A stretch of 7,378 nt of DNA from JALOLG01 sp035557475 (lineage in GTDB: Bacteria; Actinomycetota; Acidimicrobiia; Acidimicrobiales; Ilumatobacteraceae): assembly GCA_035557475.1 (NCBI GenBank), contig DATMDV010000488.1, forward strand, positions 1 through 7,378, written 5' to 3'. The notes under the pieces were generated by a model. That model did no database searches, had not been told where the DNA came from, and saw only the letters and a program-made list of their open reading frames with translations. Each line of letters opens with the position of its first letter. Position 1 is the first letter of the stretch. Shown here one piece after another: positions 1 to 5,277 of this stretch. The position numbers and the translations under genes were made by a program.

Positions 1-1
1 T

Positions 2-448
2 CGGCGCGATCTGTCGAGCTATGAAGCCATCGCCGCCGACGCGTCGATCGTGCTCGGCGTCGTGAACGGTCAGGTTCAGCGCGACAACGCGCTCAGCGCC
101 GGTGTCCCTGCAAATCGGATCGTCGGGTTCGTCGATCAGGACGCTGTGGCCCGTGCGGTTCGCGACGGAACGGTGGACGCATCGGCGAGCACCGCGCCCG
201 GCAGTTTCGCCTTCGTCGAGCGGGCCGCCGACGCGTCGCTGGTCGCGGTCGCCGATCAGCGGGCCGCAGCGCGCGGTCCGGTGCCGGTTGGGGCATTCTC
301 CACCCATCCGGACGCCGCCGATCTCGGCACGGCGATGGATGGCGAGTTGCGGCGCTATCTGGGCTCGGACCCACACTTGGCGATGATGGCTCGATACGGA
401 TTCACGCCGCAGTCACTTGAACCTGTGATCGCGCGGCCATGGCCGTGA
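2..448 (+). CDS. Extracellular solute-binding protein, family 3 (ABC importer), C-terminal part
   Basis: The 5' end lies outside the window; the open frame runs from the first base, so the GTG at 50 is internal. The visible 148 residues match the C-terminal lobe of family-3 (amino-acid/ectoine type) periplasmic binding proteins. A VVNGQVQRDNAL segment is followed by an aromatic/acid hinge (IVGFVDQDAVARAV), the DGTVDAS stretch that normally reads 'GrvDA', and a terminal helix ending LAMMARYGFTPQSLEPV, which resembles the EhuB-like 'GFT' ending. Such proteins capture a small solute outside the membrane and pass it to an ABC permease. No permease or ATPase gene is visible; if present they must lie upstream. 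The stop is TGA at 446-448. The family call is by motif recognition; the substrate cannot be told from this fragment. Confidence 0.72.
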   Translation, partial: RRDLSSYEAIAADASIVLGVVNGQVQRDNALSAGVPANRIVGFVDQDAVARAVRDGTVDASASTAPGSFAFVERAADASLVAVADQRAAARGPVPVGAFSTHPDAADLGTAMDGELRRYLGSDPHLAMMARYGFTPQSLEPVIARPWP

Positions 449-706
449 ACACCGGTATCGCCCGTTGCAGAGGACGCGGTCCATGTCAAGGCGCCGGCAC
501 CATCCGATCCGCTGCCGTTTGGCCTGACTACTCGCGAGTTCGAGGTGCTGCGCCTGGTGATCGAGGGCCGGTCGAACGGCGAGATCGGGACCCAGCTGTT
601 CGTCAGCAGGAAGACGGCGAGCGTTCACGTCTCGAACATCCTCCGCAAGCTCGGAGCCACAAACCGGATCGAAGCGGCGGCGATCGCCCGTCGTCATCAG
701 GTGTGA
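449..706 (+). pseudogene. LuxR-family HTH domain remnant without a start codon
   Basis: Directly after the stop of the solute-binding gene, the same frame stays open for 85 codons to TGA at 704-706. It encodes a near-complete LuxR/FixJ-type helix-turn-helix: GLTTREFEVLRLVIEGRSN (first helices), then EIGTQLFVSRKTASVHVSNI (recognition helix) and LRKLGATNRIEAAAIARR. This is the form seen at the C-terminus of large actinobacterial LuxR regulators, including the Pro/Ala-rich linker before it. There is no in-frame ATG, GTG or TTG before the HTH; the first GTG lies inside helix 1. I therefore read it as the surviving tail of a deleted regulator. Alternatives are a nonsense-split fusion with the upstream gene or stop-codon readthrough, both less likely because a secreted binding protein would not be joined to a DNA-binding domain. 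The domain call is firm; pseudogene status is inference. Confidence 0.7.
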
Positions 707-718
707 CCGCGGAGCGGT
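706..718 (-). terminator. Short hairpin downstream of tRNA-Pro, possible weak terminator
   Basis: A perfect 5-bp inverted repeat (ACCGC/GCGGT) with a 3-nt loop lies between the LuxR remnant stop and the tRNA 3' end. It sits where a terminator for the minus-strand tRNA transcript, or for the plus-strand genes, would be expected. No U-run follows on either strand, so it is not a classical intrinsic terminator. Confidence 0.22.
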
Positions 719-734
719 GCACCCCAGCTCACAA

Positions 735-811
735 TGGTCGGGAAGGGGGGATTCGAACCCCCGACCCCCTGCTCCCAAAGCAGGTGCGCTACCAGGCTGC
801 GCCACTTCCCG
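735..811 (-). tRNA. tRNA-Pro(UGG), CCA encoded
   Basis: On the minus strand the sequence folds into a full cloverleaf. The acceptor stem pairs CGGGAAG (811-805) with CTTCCCG (745-739), followed by discriminator A and an encoded CCA (737-735). The D-arm contains the GCCTGGTAGCGC pattern. The anticodon stem CCTGC/GCAGG (784-780 with 772-768) closes the loop TTTGGGA, giving anticodon UGG at 777-775, which reads CCA and, by wobble, other proline codons. The T-arm is a 5-bp G/C stem around TTCGAAT. All stems are perfect, so the gene should be functional. It lies about 95 bp downstream of the lipoprotein gene on the same strand. Its 3' end faces the broken LuxR fragment, a position where integrative elements often insert. 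Confidence 0.97.
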
Positions 812-853
812 AGTTGTGTTTCGTCGCCCGAGCACCGTGTCGGGAACCGCGTC

Positions 854-859
854 AGCGTA
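854..859 (-). promoter_or_regulatory. Candidate -10 box for tRNA-Pro
   Basis: On the minus strand TACGCT fits the actinobacterial -10 consensus TANNNT and would start transcription about 35 nt before the tRNA 5' end. No convincing -35 box is visible. The octamer GTCAGCGT (plus strand) covers this site (851-858) and recurs at 887-894, one copy upstream of the candidate promoter; the meaning of this is unknown. Confidence 0.3.
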
Positions 860-905
860 GCGGCCGGGCGTCGGGTGCGACCTCCGTCAGCGTGACCGCC
901 GAGTG

Positions 906-1337
906 TCAGGGACCGGTGGTCGCGGGCGACGCTGGAGCGGGCGCGGGATCGATGCGAAGGGCACCGCTCTGGCCGGCCTGGGCGTGTCCTTGGACATCGC
1001 ACCACATCCGATACTCGCCCTCGCCGATCTCACCGATCGGCAACGTCTGGCTCTCTCCGGGGGCGAGCTGTCTGGTGCCCTTGCCGAACACGACCAGGTT
1101 GTGAACCAACGAGTCGTCGACGTTCGTCACGCGCAACGCGAGCTCGCCGGCGGGGGCGACGAGCACGGAGGGCGAGATCGTGTATCGCCCGAGCTCGACC
1201 TCGAGGACCGTTGCATCCGAGGCGGCGGCATTGCGATCGTCGCCACACGAGGACAGCGCGCCGGCGCCGAGCACGACACCGGCGAGGACGGCGAGCCGTC
1301 GAACGCGGCGGGGGAGGTTTGCGGTCGGAGTGTTCAC
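906..1337 (-). CDS. Cupredoxin-like lipoprotein with predicted Gln axial ligand
   Basis: This is a 143-residue protein with a GTG start. The N-terminus has basic residues (RRVRR, 10-14), a hydrophobic stretch (15-27) and lipobox LSSC with the lipidated Cys at 31, so it should be anchored on the outer face of the cytoplasmic membrane. Residues 44-129 form a single beta-rich domain like plastocyanin/azurin-type cupredoxins. H79 (SLVHNLVVFG) is the likely first copper ligand, and the C-terminal loop MWCDVQGHAQAGQSG supplies C113 and H118. The usual CxxxxHxxxxM loop here ends in Gln (Q123), as in stellacyanin. A Pro/Ala-rich tail follows. The probable role is electron transfer or copper binding; the partner is unknown. 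It lies 82 bp downstream of the KOW-like gene on the same strand. Domain assignment is by motif; copper binding is inferred. Confidence 0.75.
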   Translation of the reverse strand: MNTPTANLPRRVRRLAVLAGVVLGAGALSSCGDDRNAAASDATVLEVELGRYTISPSVLVAPAGELALRVTNVDDSLVHNLVVFGKGTRQLAPGESQTLPIGEIGEGEYRMWCDVQGHAQAGQSGALRIDPAPAPASPATTGP

Positions 1338-1372
1338 ATCCCCAGTGTCGGCGCCGCGGTGCCCGGAACGCA

Positions 1373-1386
1373 GGGTCTTTCGACCC
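1373..1386 (-). terminator. GGGTC-GAAA-GACCC hairpin between two minus-strand genes
   Basis: On the minus strand a perfect 5-bp stem is capped by a GAAA (GNRA) tetraloop, 33 nt after the stop of the KOW-like gene and 35 nt before the lipoprotein start. It could be a terminator for the former or a structured 5' leader element of the latter. No U-tract follows. Confidence 0.3.
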
Positions 1387-1419
1387 GAATCGCGTGGATT
1401 GTGACCGCCGCGCAGTGGG

Positions 1420-1692
1420 TCAGCGGGCCGCCTTGGCGGCTTCCTTGGCGAGGCGCTTCGCCGCCCGCCCGATCGGTTCGATCTGGCGGCTGTCGAGATC
1501 TCCGAGCTCGGCGCCGTTCACGAACTGCACGCGGTACCGCTGCCATTGGAACCCGTTGGCGAGGATCACCTTGCCTTCGGTGCCGGTGGGGACGCCCTGG
1601 AGGTCGTCGACCGCGCGGACCTTGTCACCCATGCGCAGATCGAGTTGATCGGTGTGCGGGTTGGCCAGGGCGTGTGGCTTCCAGAACGGCAT
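1420..1692 (-). CDS. Small conserved KOW/SH3-like protein of unknown function
   Basis: This is a 90-residue soluble protein with no signal peptide or membrane segment. The central part (about 20-72), running MGDKVRAVDDLQGVPTGTEG, then a KV..GFQWQRYRVQF strand pair and LDSRQIEPI, has the Gly/Val/Thr pattern of a small SH3/KOW-type beta barrel. Such folds often bind RNA or protein, but I do not recognise a named family. The C-terminus (76-90) is a Lys/Arg/Ala-rich helix that could contact nucleic acid. Met21 is an alternative start right at the barrel. I keep the upstream ATG because the extra segment is Trp/Pro-containing and in frame, and a -10-like CAGAAT precedes it at leaderless distance. 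It is divergent from tig across a 134-bp gap. The function is unknown. Confidence 0.6.
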   Translation of the reverse strand: MPFWKPHALANPHTDQLDLRMGDKVRAVDDLQGVPTGTEGKVILANGFQWQRYRVQFVNGAELGDLDSRQIEPIGRAAKRLAKEAAKAAR

Positions 1693-1700
1693 CGCCGCCC

Positions 1701-1706
1701 ATTCTG
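1701..1706 (-). promoter_or_regulatory. Possible -10 box of the KOW-like gene
   Basis: The minus strand reads CAGAAT, one base off TANNNT, with 8 nt before the ATG. No Shine-Dalgarno site precedes the ATG apart from a weak GGGCGG, so a leaderless or near-leaderless mRNA is possible. The -35 box is not clear. Confidence 0.25.
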
Positions 1707-1811
1707 GCCGACGCGGGCGCGCTTGGTCGCTTCCGTCCCACGCCGCAGCAACCGGGCACGTGTCGGGCCGGGCGAACGAGCCGGCAGCGGTCGGGTCGCA
1801 ACCCCCACCGA

Positions 1812-1817
1812 TAGACT
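1812..1817 (+). promoter_or_regulatory. Putative -10 box of tig, near-leaderless
   Basis: TAGACT matches TANNNT and is followed by 9 nt and the GTG start of tig. No Shine-Dalgarno-like purine run lies between, which fits a leaderless or very short-leader transcript as is common in actinobacteria. The -35 region has no good TTGACA match. The 1693-1826 gap between the divergent genes holds nothing else recognisable. Confidence 0.45.
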
Positions 1818-1826
1818 CGCCGCCCT

Positions 1827-3275
1827 GTGAAGAGTTCGGTTGAACCCCTCGAGGGGAACAAGGTCAAGCTGTACGTCGAGGTCGAGGAGGACGAGTTCGA
1901 TCGCGACATCGACCGGGCTTTCAAGACGATCGCTCGCGAGGTGCGGCTGCCCGGCTTCCGCAACGGCAAGGCCCCCCGCCGCGTGCTCGAAGCACGCATC
2001 GGGATCGGGCCGGCGCGCGAGCAGGCGCTGCGCGACTCGATACCGCAATACCTGGCCAAGGCCGTGCGCGAGCACGATGTCGACATCATCGCCACACCGC
2101 AGATCGAGATCACCGGCGGCCAGGAGGAAGGTCCGGTCGAGTTCGACGCCACGATCGAGATCCGTCCCGAGATCACGGTGCCCGGCTACGGCGGTCTGCG
2201 CGTCGAACTGCCGGCGCCCGACGCCAGCGACGAGGAGATCGGGGCGGTGATCGAGGGAGAGCTGCGCCGCGCCGGCGCGCTCGACGACGTCGACCGCCCG
2301 GCCGCGAGTGGTGACTTCGTCACGCTCGACCTGTCTGCCATGCGCGACGGTGAGGAGGTCGCCGGCCTCAACACCGAGGACTGGTCGTACGAGATCGGAC
2401 AGGGCTGGGTCGCTGAAGGATTCGACGACGAGCTGATCGGAGCATCGGCGGGCGATGAGCTGGCGTTCACCGCGACACCGAAGGGCACCGAACAGGCGGC
2501 CGACTTCACCGTCACCGTCAAGCGCGTCCAGGAGCTCGCCGTGCCCGAGCTCACCGACGACTTCGTGGCCGAGAACCTCGGCGAGTTCGACACGGTCGAC
2601 GAGTGGAAGGCGTCGATCGCCGAGCGCATCAGCAGCGGCAAGCTCAACCGGATCCGCCAGCAGCTCGTGCCCAAGGTGACCGAGGCGCTGACCGGGCTCA
2701 CCGACATCGAGGCGCCGACGCCGATGGTCGAGAGCGACCTGCAGTCGCGGGTGCAGAACACCGTCCGCCAGTTCTCCGCCCAGGGCATCGACCTCGAAGG
2801 GTGGCTGGCCGCGACCGGTCAGGACACGAACTCGTTCGTCGAGGGCCTGCGCGTGCAGTCGCAGCAGGCGGTCAAGGCCGATCTCGCGCTGCGCGCCGTC
2901 GCCGTCGCCGAGGCGATCGAGATCGACGACGCCGATGTCGAAGCCGAGTACGCCCGCATCGCGATGGACGTCGGTCAGAAGGCCAAGGACGTCCGCAAGG
3001 CGTACGAACGCAACGACGCCGTGCCCGAGCTCGTCGCCCAGATGCGCAAGTCGAAGGCGCTCGACTGGCTGTTGCACCACGTCGAGATCGTCGACCCCGA
3101 GGGAAAGCCGATCGATCGTGAGCTCGTGCTCGGCCATACTCACGACGACGACGACGAAGAACACAGCGACGGAGTGCACGACCACACCCACGCCGACGAG
3201 CACGCCGACGAGCACGACCCCCAACCCGAAGACCCCCAACCCGATGACCCCGACACGGAGGGCGCCCGAGAATGA
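1827..3275 (+). CDS. tig: Trigger factor (ribosome-associated chaperone) with His/Asp-rich C-terminal tail
   Basis: Trigger factor binds ribosomal protein uL23 at the tunnel exit and shields nascent chains. The 482-residue product starts MKSSVEPLEGNKVKL, the typical N-terminus, and carries the ribosome-docking signature GFRNGKAP at 43-50. The PPIase-like domain spans about 161-235 (GDFVTLDLSA, GQGWVAEGFDDEL). It lacks the Ile of the usual 'MIPGFE' and the 'FPEEYH' loop, so isomerase activity is doubtful; as I recall, the M. tuberculosis protein is also divergent here. The C-terminal chaperone arms run to about residue 435. Residues 436-482 are an extra tail with 8 His, many Asp/Glu and a DPQPEDPQPDDP stretch. 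The GTG start is chosen because the conserved N-terminus begins there. Its stop overlaps the clpP start by 4 bp, indicating co-transcription and translational coupling. Confidence 0.97.
   Translation: MKSSVEPLEGNKVKLYVEVEEDEFDRDIDRAFKTIAREVRLPGFRNGKAPRRVLEARIGIGPAREQALRDSIPQYLAKAVREHDVDIIATPQIEITGGQEEGPVEFDATIEIRPEITVPGYGGLRVELPAPDASDEEIGAVIEGELRRAGALDDVDRPAASGDFVTLDLSAMRDGEEVAGLNTEDWSYEIGQGWVAEGFDDELIGASAGDELAFTATPKGTEQAADFTVTVKRVQELAVPELTDDFVAENLGEFDTVDEWKASIAERISSGKLNRIRQQLVPKVTEALTGLTDIEAPTPMVESDLQSRVQNTVRQFSAQGIDLEGWLAATGQDTNSFVEGLRVQSQQAVKADLALRAVAVAEAIEIDDADVEAEYARIAMDVGQKAKDVRKAYERNDAVPELVAQMRKSKALDWLLHHVEIVDPEGKPIDRELVLGHTHDDDDEEHSDGVHDHTHADEHADEHDPQPEDPQPDDPDTEGARE
3191..3244 (+). 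repeat. Short tandem repeats encoding the trigger-factor tail
   Basis: Two back-to-back copies of a 12-bp unit (3191-3202, 3203-3214) encode HADEHADE-type residues. They are followed by two copies of a 14-bp unit at 15-bp spacing (3216-3229, 3231-3244) encoding DPQPE/DPQPD. In-frame period lengths (12 and 15) suggest the tail grew by slippage duplication without disrupting the frame. Confidence 0.75.
3257..3262 (+). promoter_or_regulatory. Ribosome binding site of clpP inside tig
   Basis: GGAGGG lies 9 nt before the clpP ATG, within the last codons of tig. It supports the ATG at 3272, and therefore the ATGA overlap, as the true start. Confidence 0.7.
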
Positions 3276-3904
3276 ACCTCGATGCAGTGAACTACCTGGT
3301 GCCCAACGTCGTCGAGCAGACGAGCCGCGGCGAGCGGGCGTACGACCTCTACAGCCGGTTGCTGAAGGACAACATCATCTTCCTGCAGACGCCGATCGAC
3401 GACCAGATCGCGAGCCTGCTGTGCGCCCAGTTGATCCACCTCGAGTCGGAGAACCCCGACAAGGACATCAACATCTACATCAACAGCCCCGGTGGTGACA
3501 TCACGGCGCTGTTCGCGATCTACGACACGATGCAGTTCGTCCGCAACGACATCGCCACGATCTGCCTCGGCCAGGCCGCTTCGGCGGCGGCGGTGCTGCT
3601 CGCCGCCGGCACCAAGGGCAAGCGCCTCGCCCTCCCGCACAGCCGGGTGCTGCTCCACCAGCCGTACGGCCATGTCGGCTACAGCCAGGTCACCGACCTC
3701 GAGTTGGCAGCCAAGGAGATCATGCGGATGCGTGACCTGCTCGAGGAGATCTTGGCCGAGCACACCGGGCAAACGCTTGAGCGCGTGCATGCCGACACCG
3801 ATAGGGATTTCGTGATGGAAGCTGAAGAGGCCCTCACGTATGGCATCATCGACACCGTCATCTCGTCCCGGCAGACCATCGACCGCACCGGGGCGATCCG
3901 CTAA
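3272..3904 (+). CDS. clpP: ATP-dependent Clp protease proteolytic subunit
   Basis: ClpP forms a barrel-shaped serine peptidase that degrades proteins fed in by ClpX or ClpC. The 210-residue product has the complete catalytic triad: S104 in GQAASAAAVLL, H129 in SRVLLHQP and D179 in DTDRDF. The oxyanion Gly-rich turn NSPGGD (71-76) and the YDTMQFV helix are also present. The N-terminal axial-loop region (LVPNVVEQTSRGERAYDLYSRLL) is very close to E. coli ClpP, while the active-site segment AASAAAVLLAAGTKGKRLALP resembles actinobacterial ClpP2 rather than ClpP1. Most actinobacteria have a clpP1-clpP2 pair here; this locus has one gene. It overlaps tig by 4 bp and lies 63 bp before clpX, so the three probably form one operon. 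The enzyme should be active; whether it forms homo- or hetero-oligomers is unknown. Confidence 0.97.
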   Translation: MNLDAVNYLVPNVVEQTSRGERAYDLYSRLLKDNIIFLQTPIDDQIASLLCAQLIHLESENPDKDINIYINSPGGDITALFAIYDTMQFVRNDIATICLGQAASAAAVLLAAGTKGKRLALPHSRVLLHQPYGHVGYSQVTDLELAAKEIMRMRDLLEEILAEHTGQTLERVHADTDRDFVMEAEEALTYGIIDTVISSRQTIDRTGAIR

Positions 3905-3924
3905 CCGTCGACGACACGTTCGAT

Positions 3925-3953
3925 CTGGACTTGTGAGACCTGGACTTGTGAGA
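3925..3953 (+). repeat. 15-bp tandem duplication in the clpP-clpX spacer
   Basis: CTGGACTTGTGAGA occurs at 3925-3938 and again at 3940-3953 with a 15-bp period and no mismatch. The second copy runs directly into the clpX ribosome binding site. It is probably a recent slippage duplication; a binding site or leader structure is possible but not shown. Confidence 0.85.
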
Positions 3954-3958
3954 GGAGG
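3953..3958 (+). promoter_or_regulatory. Strong ribosome binding site of clpX
   Basis: AGGAGG, within the purine run GAGAGGAGGAGAG, is 9 nt before the GTG start of clpX. It fixes GTG 3968 as the start and contrasts with tig, ndk and mreB, which show no such site. Confidence 0.8.
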
Positions 3959-3967
3959 AGAGCACCC

Positions 3968-5251
3968 GTGGCCAAGTTCGGTGACACCGGCGAACTGCTG
4001 AAGTGCTCCTTCTGCGGCAAATCCCAGAAGCAGGTCAAGAAGCTGATCGCCGGCCCTGGCGTCTACATCTGCGACGAGTGCATCGATCTCTGCAACGAGA
4101 TCATCGAGGAGGAGCTCACCGAGACCAGTGAGCTCACCTTCGACAACCTCCCGAACCCGCGCGACATCTGTTCGTTCCTCGACGACTACGTCGTCGGACA
4201 GGAACAGGCGAAGAAGATCCTGTCGGTCGCGGTCTACAACCACTACAAGCGGATCCAGTACCAGCAGACATCCGGGCTCGGACGGCGCGACGACATCGAG
4301 TTGACGAAGTCGAACATCCTTCTGCTCGGACCGACGGGGTGCGGCAAGACCCACCTCGCACAGACGCTCGCCCGGATGCTGAACGTTCCGTTCGCGGTCG
4401 CCGACGCGACGGCGCTCACCGAGGCGGGTTACGTCGGCGAGGATGTCGAGAACATCCTCCTGAAGCTGATCCAGGCCGCCGACTTCGACGTCAAGCGGGC
4501 CGAGACGGGCATCGTCTACATCGACGAGATCGACAAGATCGCCCGCAAGAGCGAGAACCCCTCGATCACCCGCGACGTGTCGGGCGAGGGCGTGCAGCAG
4601 GCATTGCTCAAGATCCTCGAAGGCACCCAGGCATCGGTGCCACCCCAGGGCGGGCGCAAGCACCCCCACCAAGAGTTCATCCAGATCGACACCACCAATG
4701 TGTTGTTCATCCTCGGTGGCGCGTTCGCCGGCCTCGAACCGATCATCGAGAGCCGCATCGGTCACAAGGGCGTCGGCTTCCACGGCGTCGTGCGGTCGAA
4801 GAGCGAGCGCGATCCGGGCGAGCTGTTCGCCCAGGTGTTGCCGGAGGATCTCGTCAAGTTCGGGATGATCCCCGAGTTCATCGGGCGGTTGCCGATGGTC
4901 GGCGCGGTGCGCAGCCTCGACCTCGACTCACTCGTGCGGATCCTCACCGAGCCGAAGAACGCGCTCGTGAAGCAGTACCAGAAGGTGTTCGAGTTCGAAG
5001 ACGTCGAGCTCGAGTTCAGCCCTGACGGTCTCGTCGCCGTCGCCGAGCAGGCATTGCTGCGTGGCACCGGGGCGCGTGGTCTGCGGGCGATCCTCGAAGA
5101 GGTGCTGCTCAACACGATGTACGAGCTGCCCGGACGCACCGACGTCGGTCGTGTGCTCATCGACGAGAAGGCCGTGCGCGAGAAGGTCAACCCCACGCTC
5201 GTGCCCCGCGAGACCGGCCGGGCGACGCGACCCCGTCGGGCCGCCTCCTGA
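3968..5251 (+). CDS. clpX: ATP-dependent Clp protease ATP-binding subunit ClpX
   Basis: ClpX is the hexameric AAA+ unfoldase that recognises substrates (for example ssrA-tagged proteins) and threads them into ClpP. The 427-residue product is full length. The N-terminal zinc-binding domain has Cys13, Cys16, Cys35 and Cys38. Walker A is GPTGCGKT (121-128), the pore-1 loop GYVG (154-157), Walker B IVYIDEID (182-189), the RKH pore loop 230-232, the arginine finger R307 in IPEFIGRLP, and sensor-2 R370 in GTGARGLR. The ClpP-docking 'IGF' tripeptide is represented by VGF (269-271), a conservative variant. The GTG start follows a strong AGGAGG. It lies downstream of tig and clpP on the same strand and is likely co-transcribed with them. 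The basic C-terminal tail RATRPRRAAS is short and variable, as usual. Confidence 0.98.
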   Translation: MAKFGDTGELLKCSFCGKSQKQVKKLIAGPGVYICDECIDLCNEIIEEELTETSELTFDNLPNPRDICSFLDDYVVGQEQAKKILSVAVYNHYKRIQYQQTSGLGRRDDIELTKSNILLLGPTGCGKTHLAQTLARMLNVPFAVADATALTEAGYVGEDVENILLKLIQAADFDVKRAETGIVYIDEIDKIARKSENPSITRDVSGEGVQQALLKILEGTQASVPPQGGRKHPHQEFIQIDTTNVLFILGGAFAGLEPIIESRIGHKGVGFHGVVRSKSERDPGELFAQVLPEDLVKFGMIPEFIGRLPMVGAVRSLDLDSLVRILTEPKNALVKQYQKVFEFEDVELEFSPDGLVAVAEQALLRGTGARGLRAILEEVLLNTMYELPGRTDVGRVLIDEKAVREKVNPTLVPRETGRATRPRRAAS

Positions 5252-5277
5252 GCGAACGCGACGGCCGCCTGCTCACG

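Noticed and set aside
446..448. Programmed readthrough of TGA joining the binding protein to the HTH
   Set aside because: The fusion would join a secreted protein to a DNA-binding domain, and no stimulatory structure is evident. Gene decay is simpler; it is kept only as an alternative.
439..1104. Plus-strand open frame starting at ATG 439
   Set aside because: It overlaps the LuxR fragment out of frame and runs through the tRNA gene; the product has no recognisable features.
903..1814. Plus-strand open frame (303 codons) across 903-1814
   Set aside because: It is antisense to the lipoprotein and KOW-like genes, which have a signal peptide, a lipobox and fold-like patterns. The plus-strand product is Arg/Gly-rich with no motif.
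1845..1856. Perfect palindrome CCCCTCGAGGGG near the start of tig
   Set aside because: It encodes the conserved PLEG of trigger factor, so codon content explains it; no operator role is needed.
1566..3239. Long minus-strand open frame (557 codons) opposite tig
   Set aside because: It is antisense to a clear tig gene, and its translation is Asp/Val/Leu/Arg low-complexity without any family motif. Such frames are expected in high-GC DNA.
3140..4783. Long minus-strand open frame (547 codons) opposite clpP and clpX
   Set aside because: It mirrors two conserved genes; the product has no recognisable domain and reflects GC-rich codon bias.
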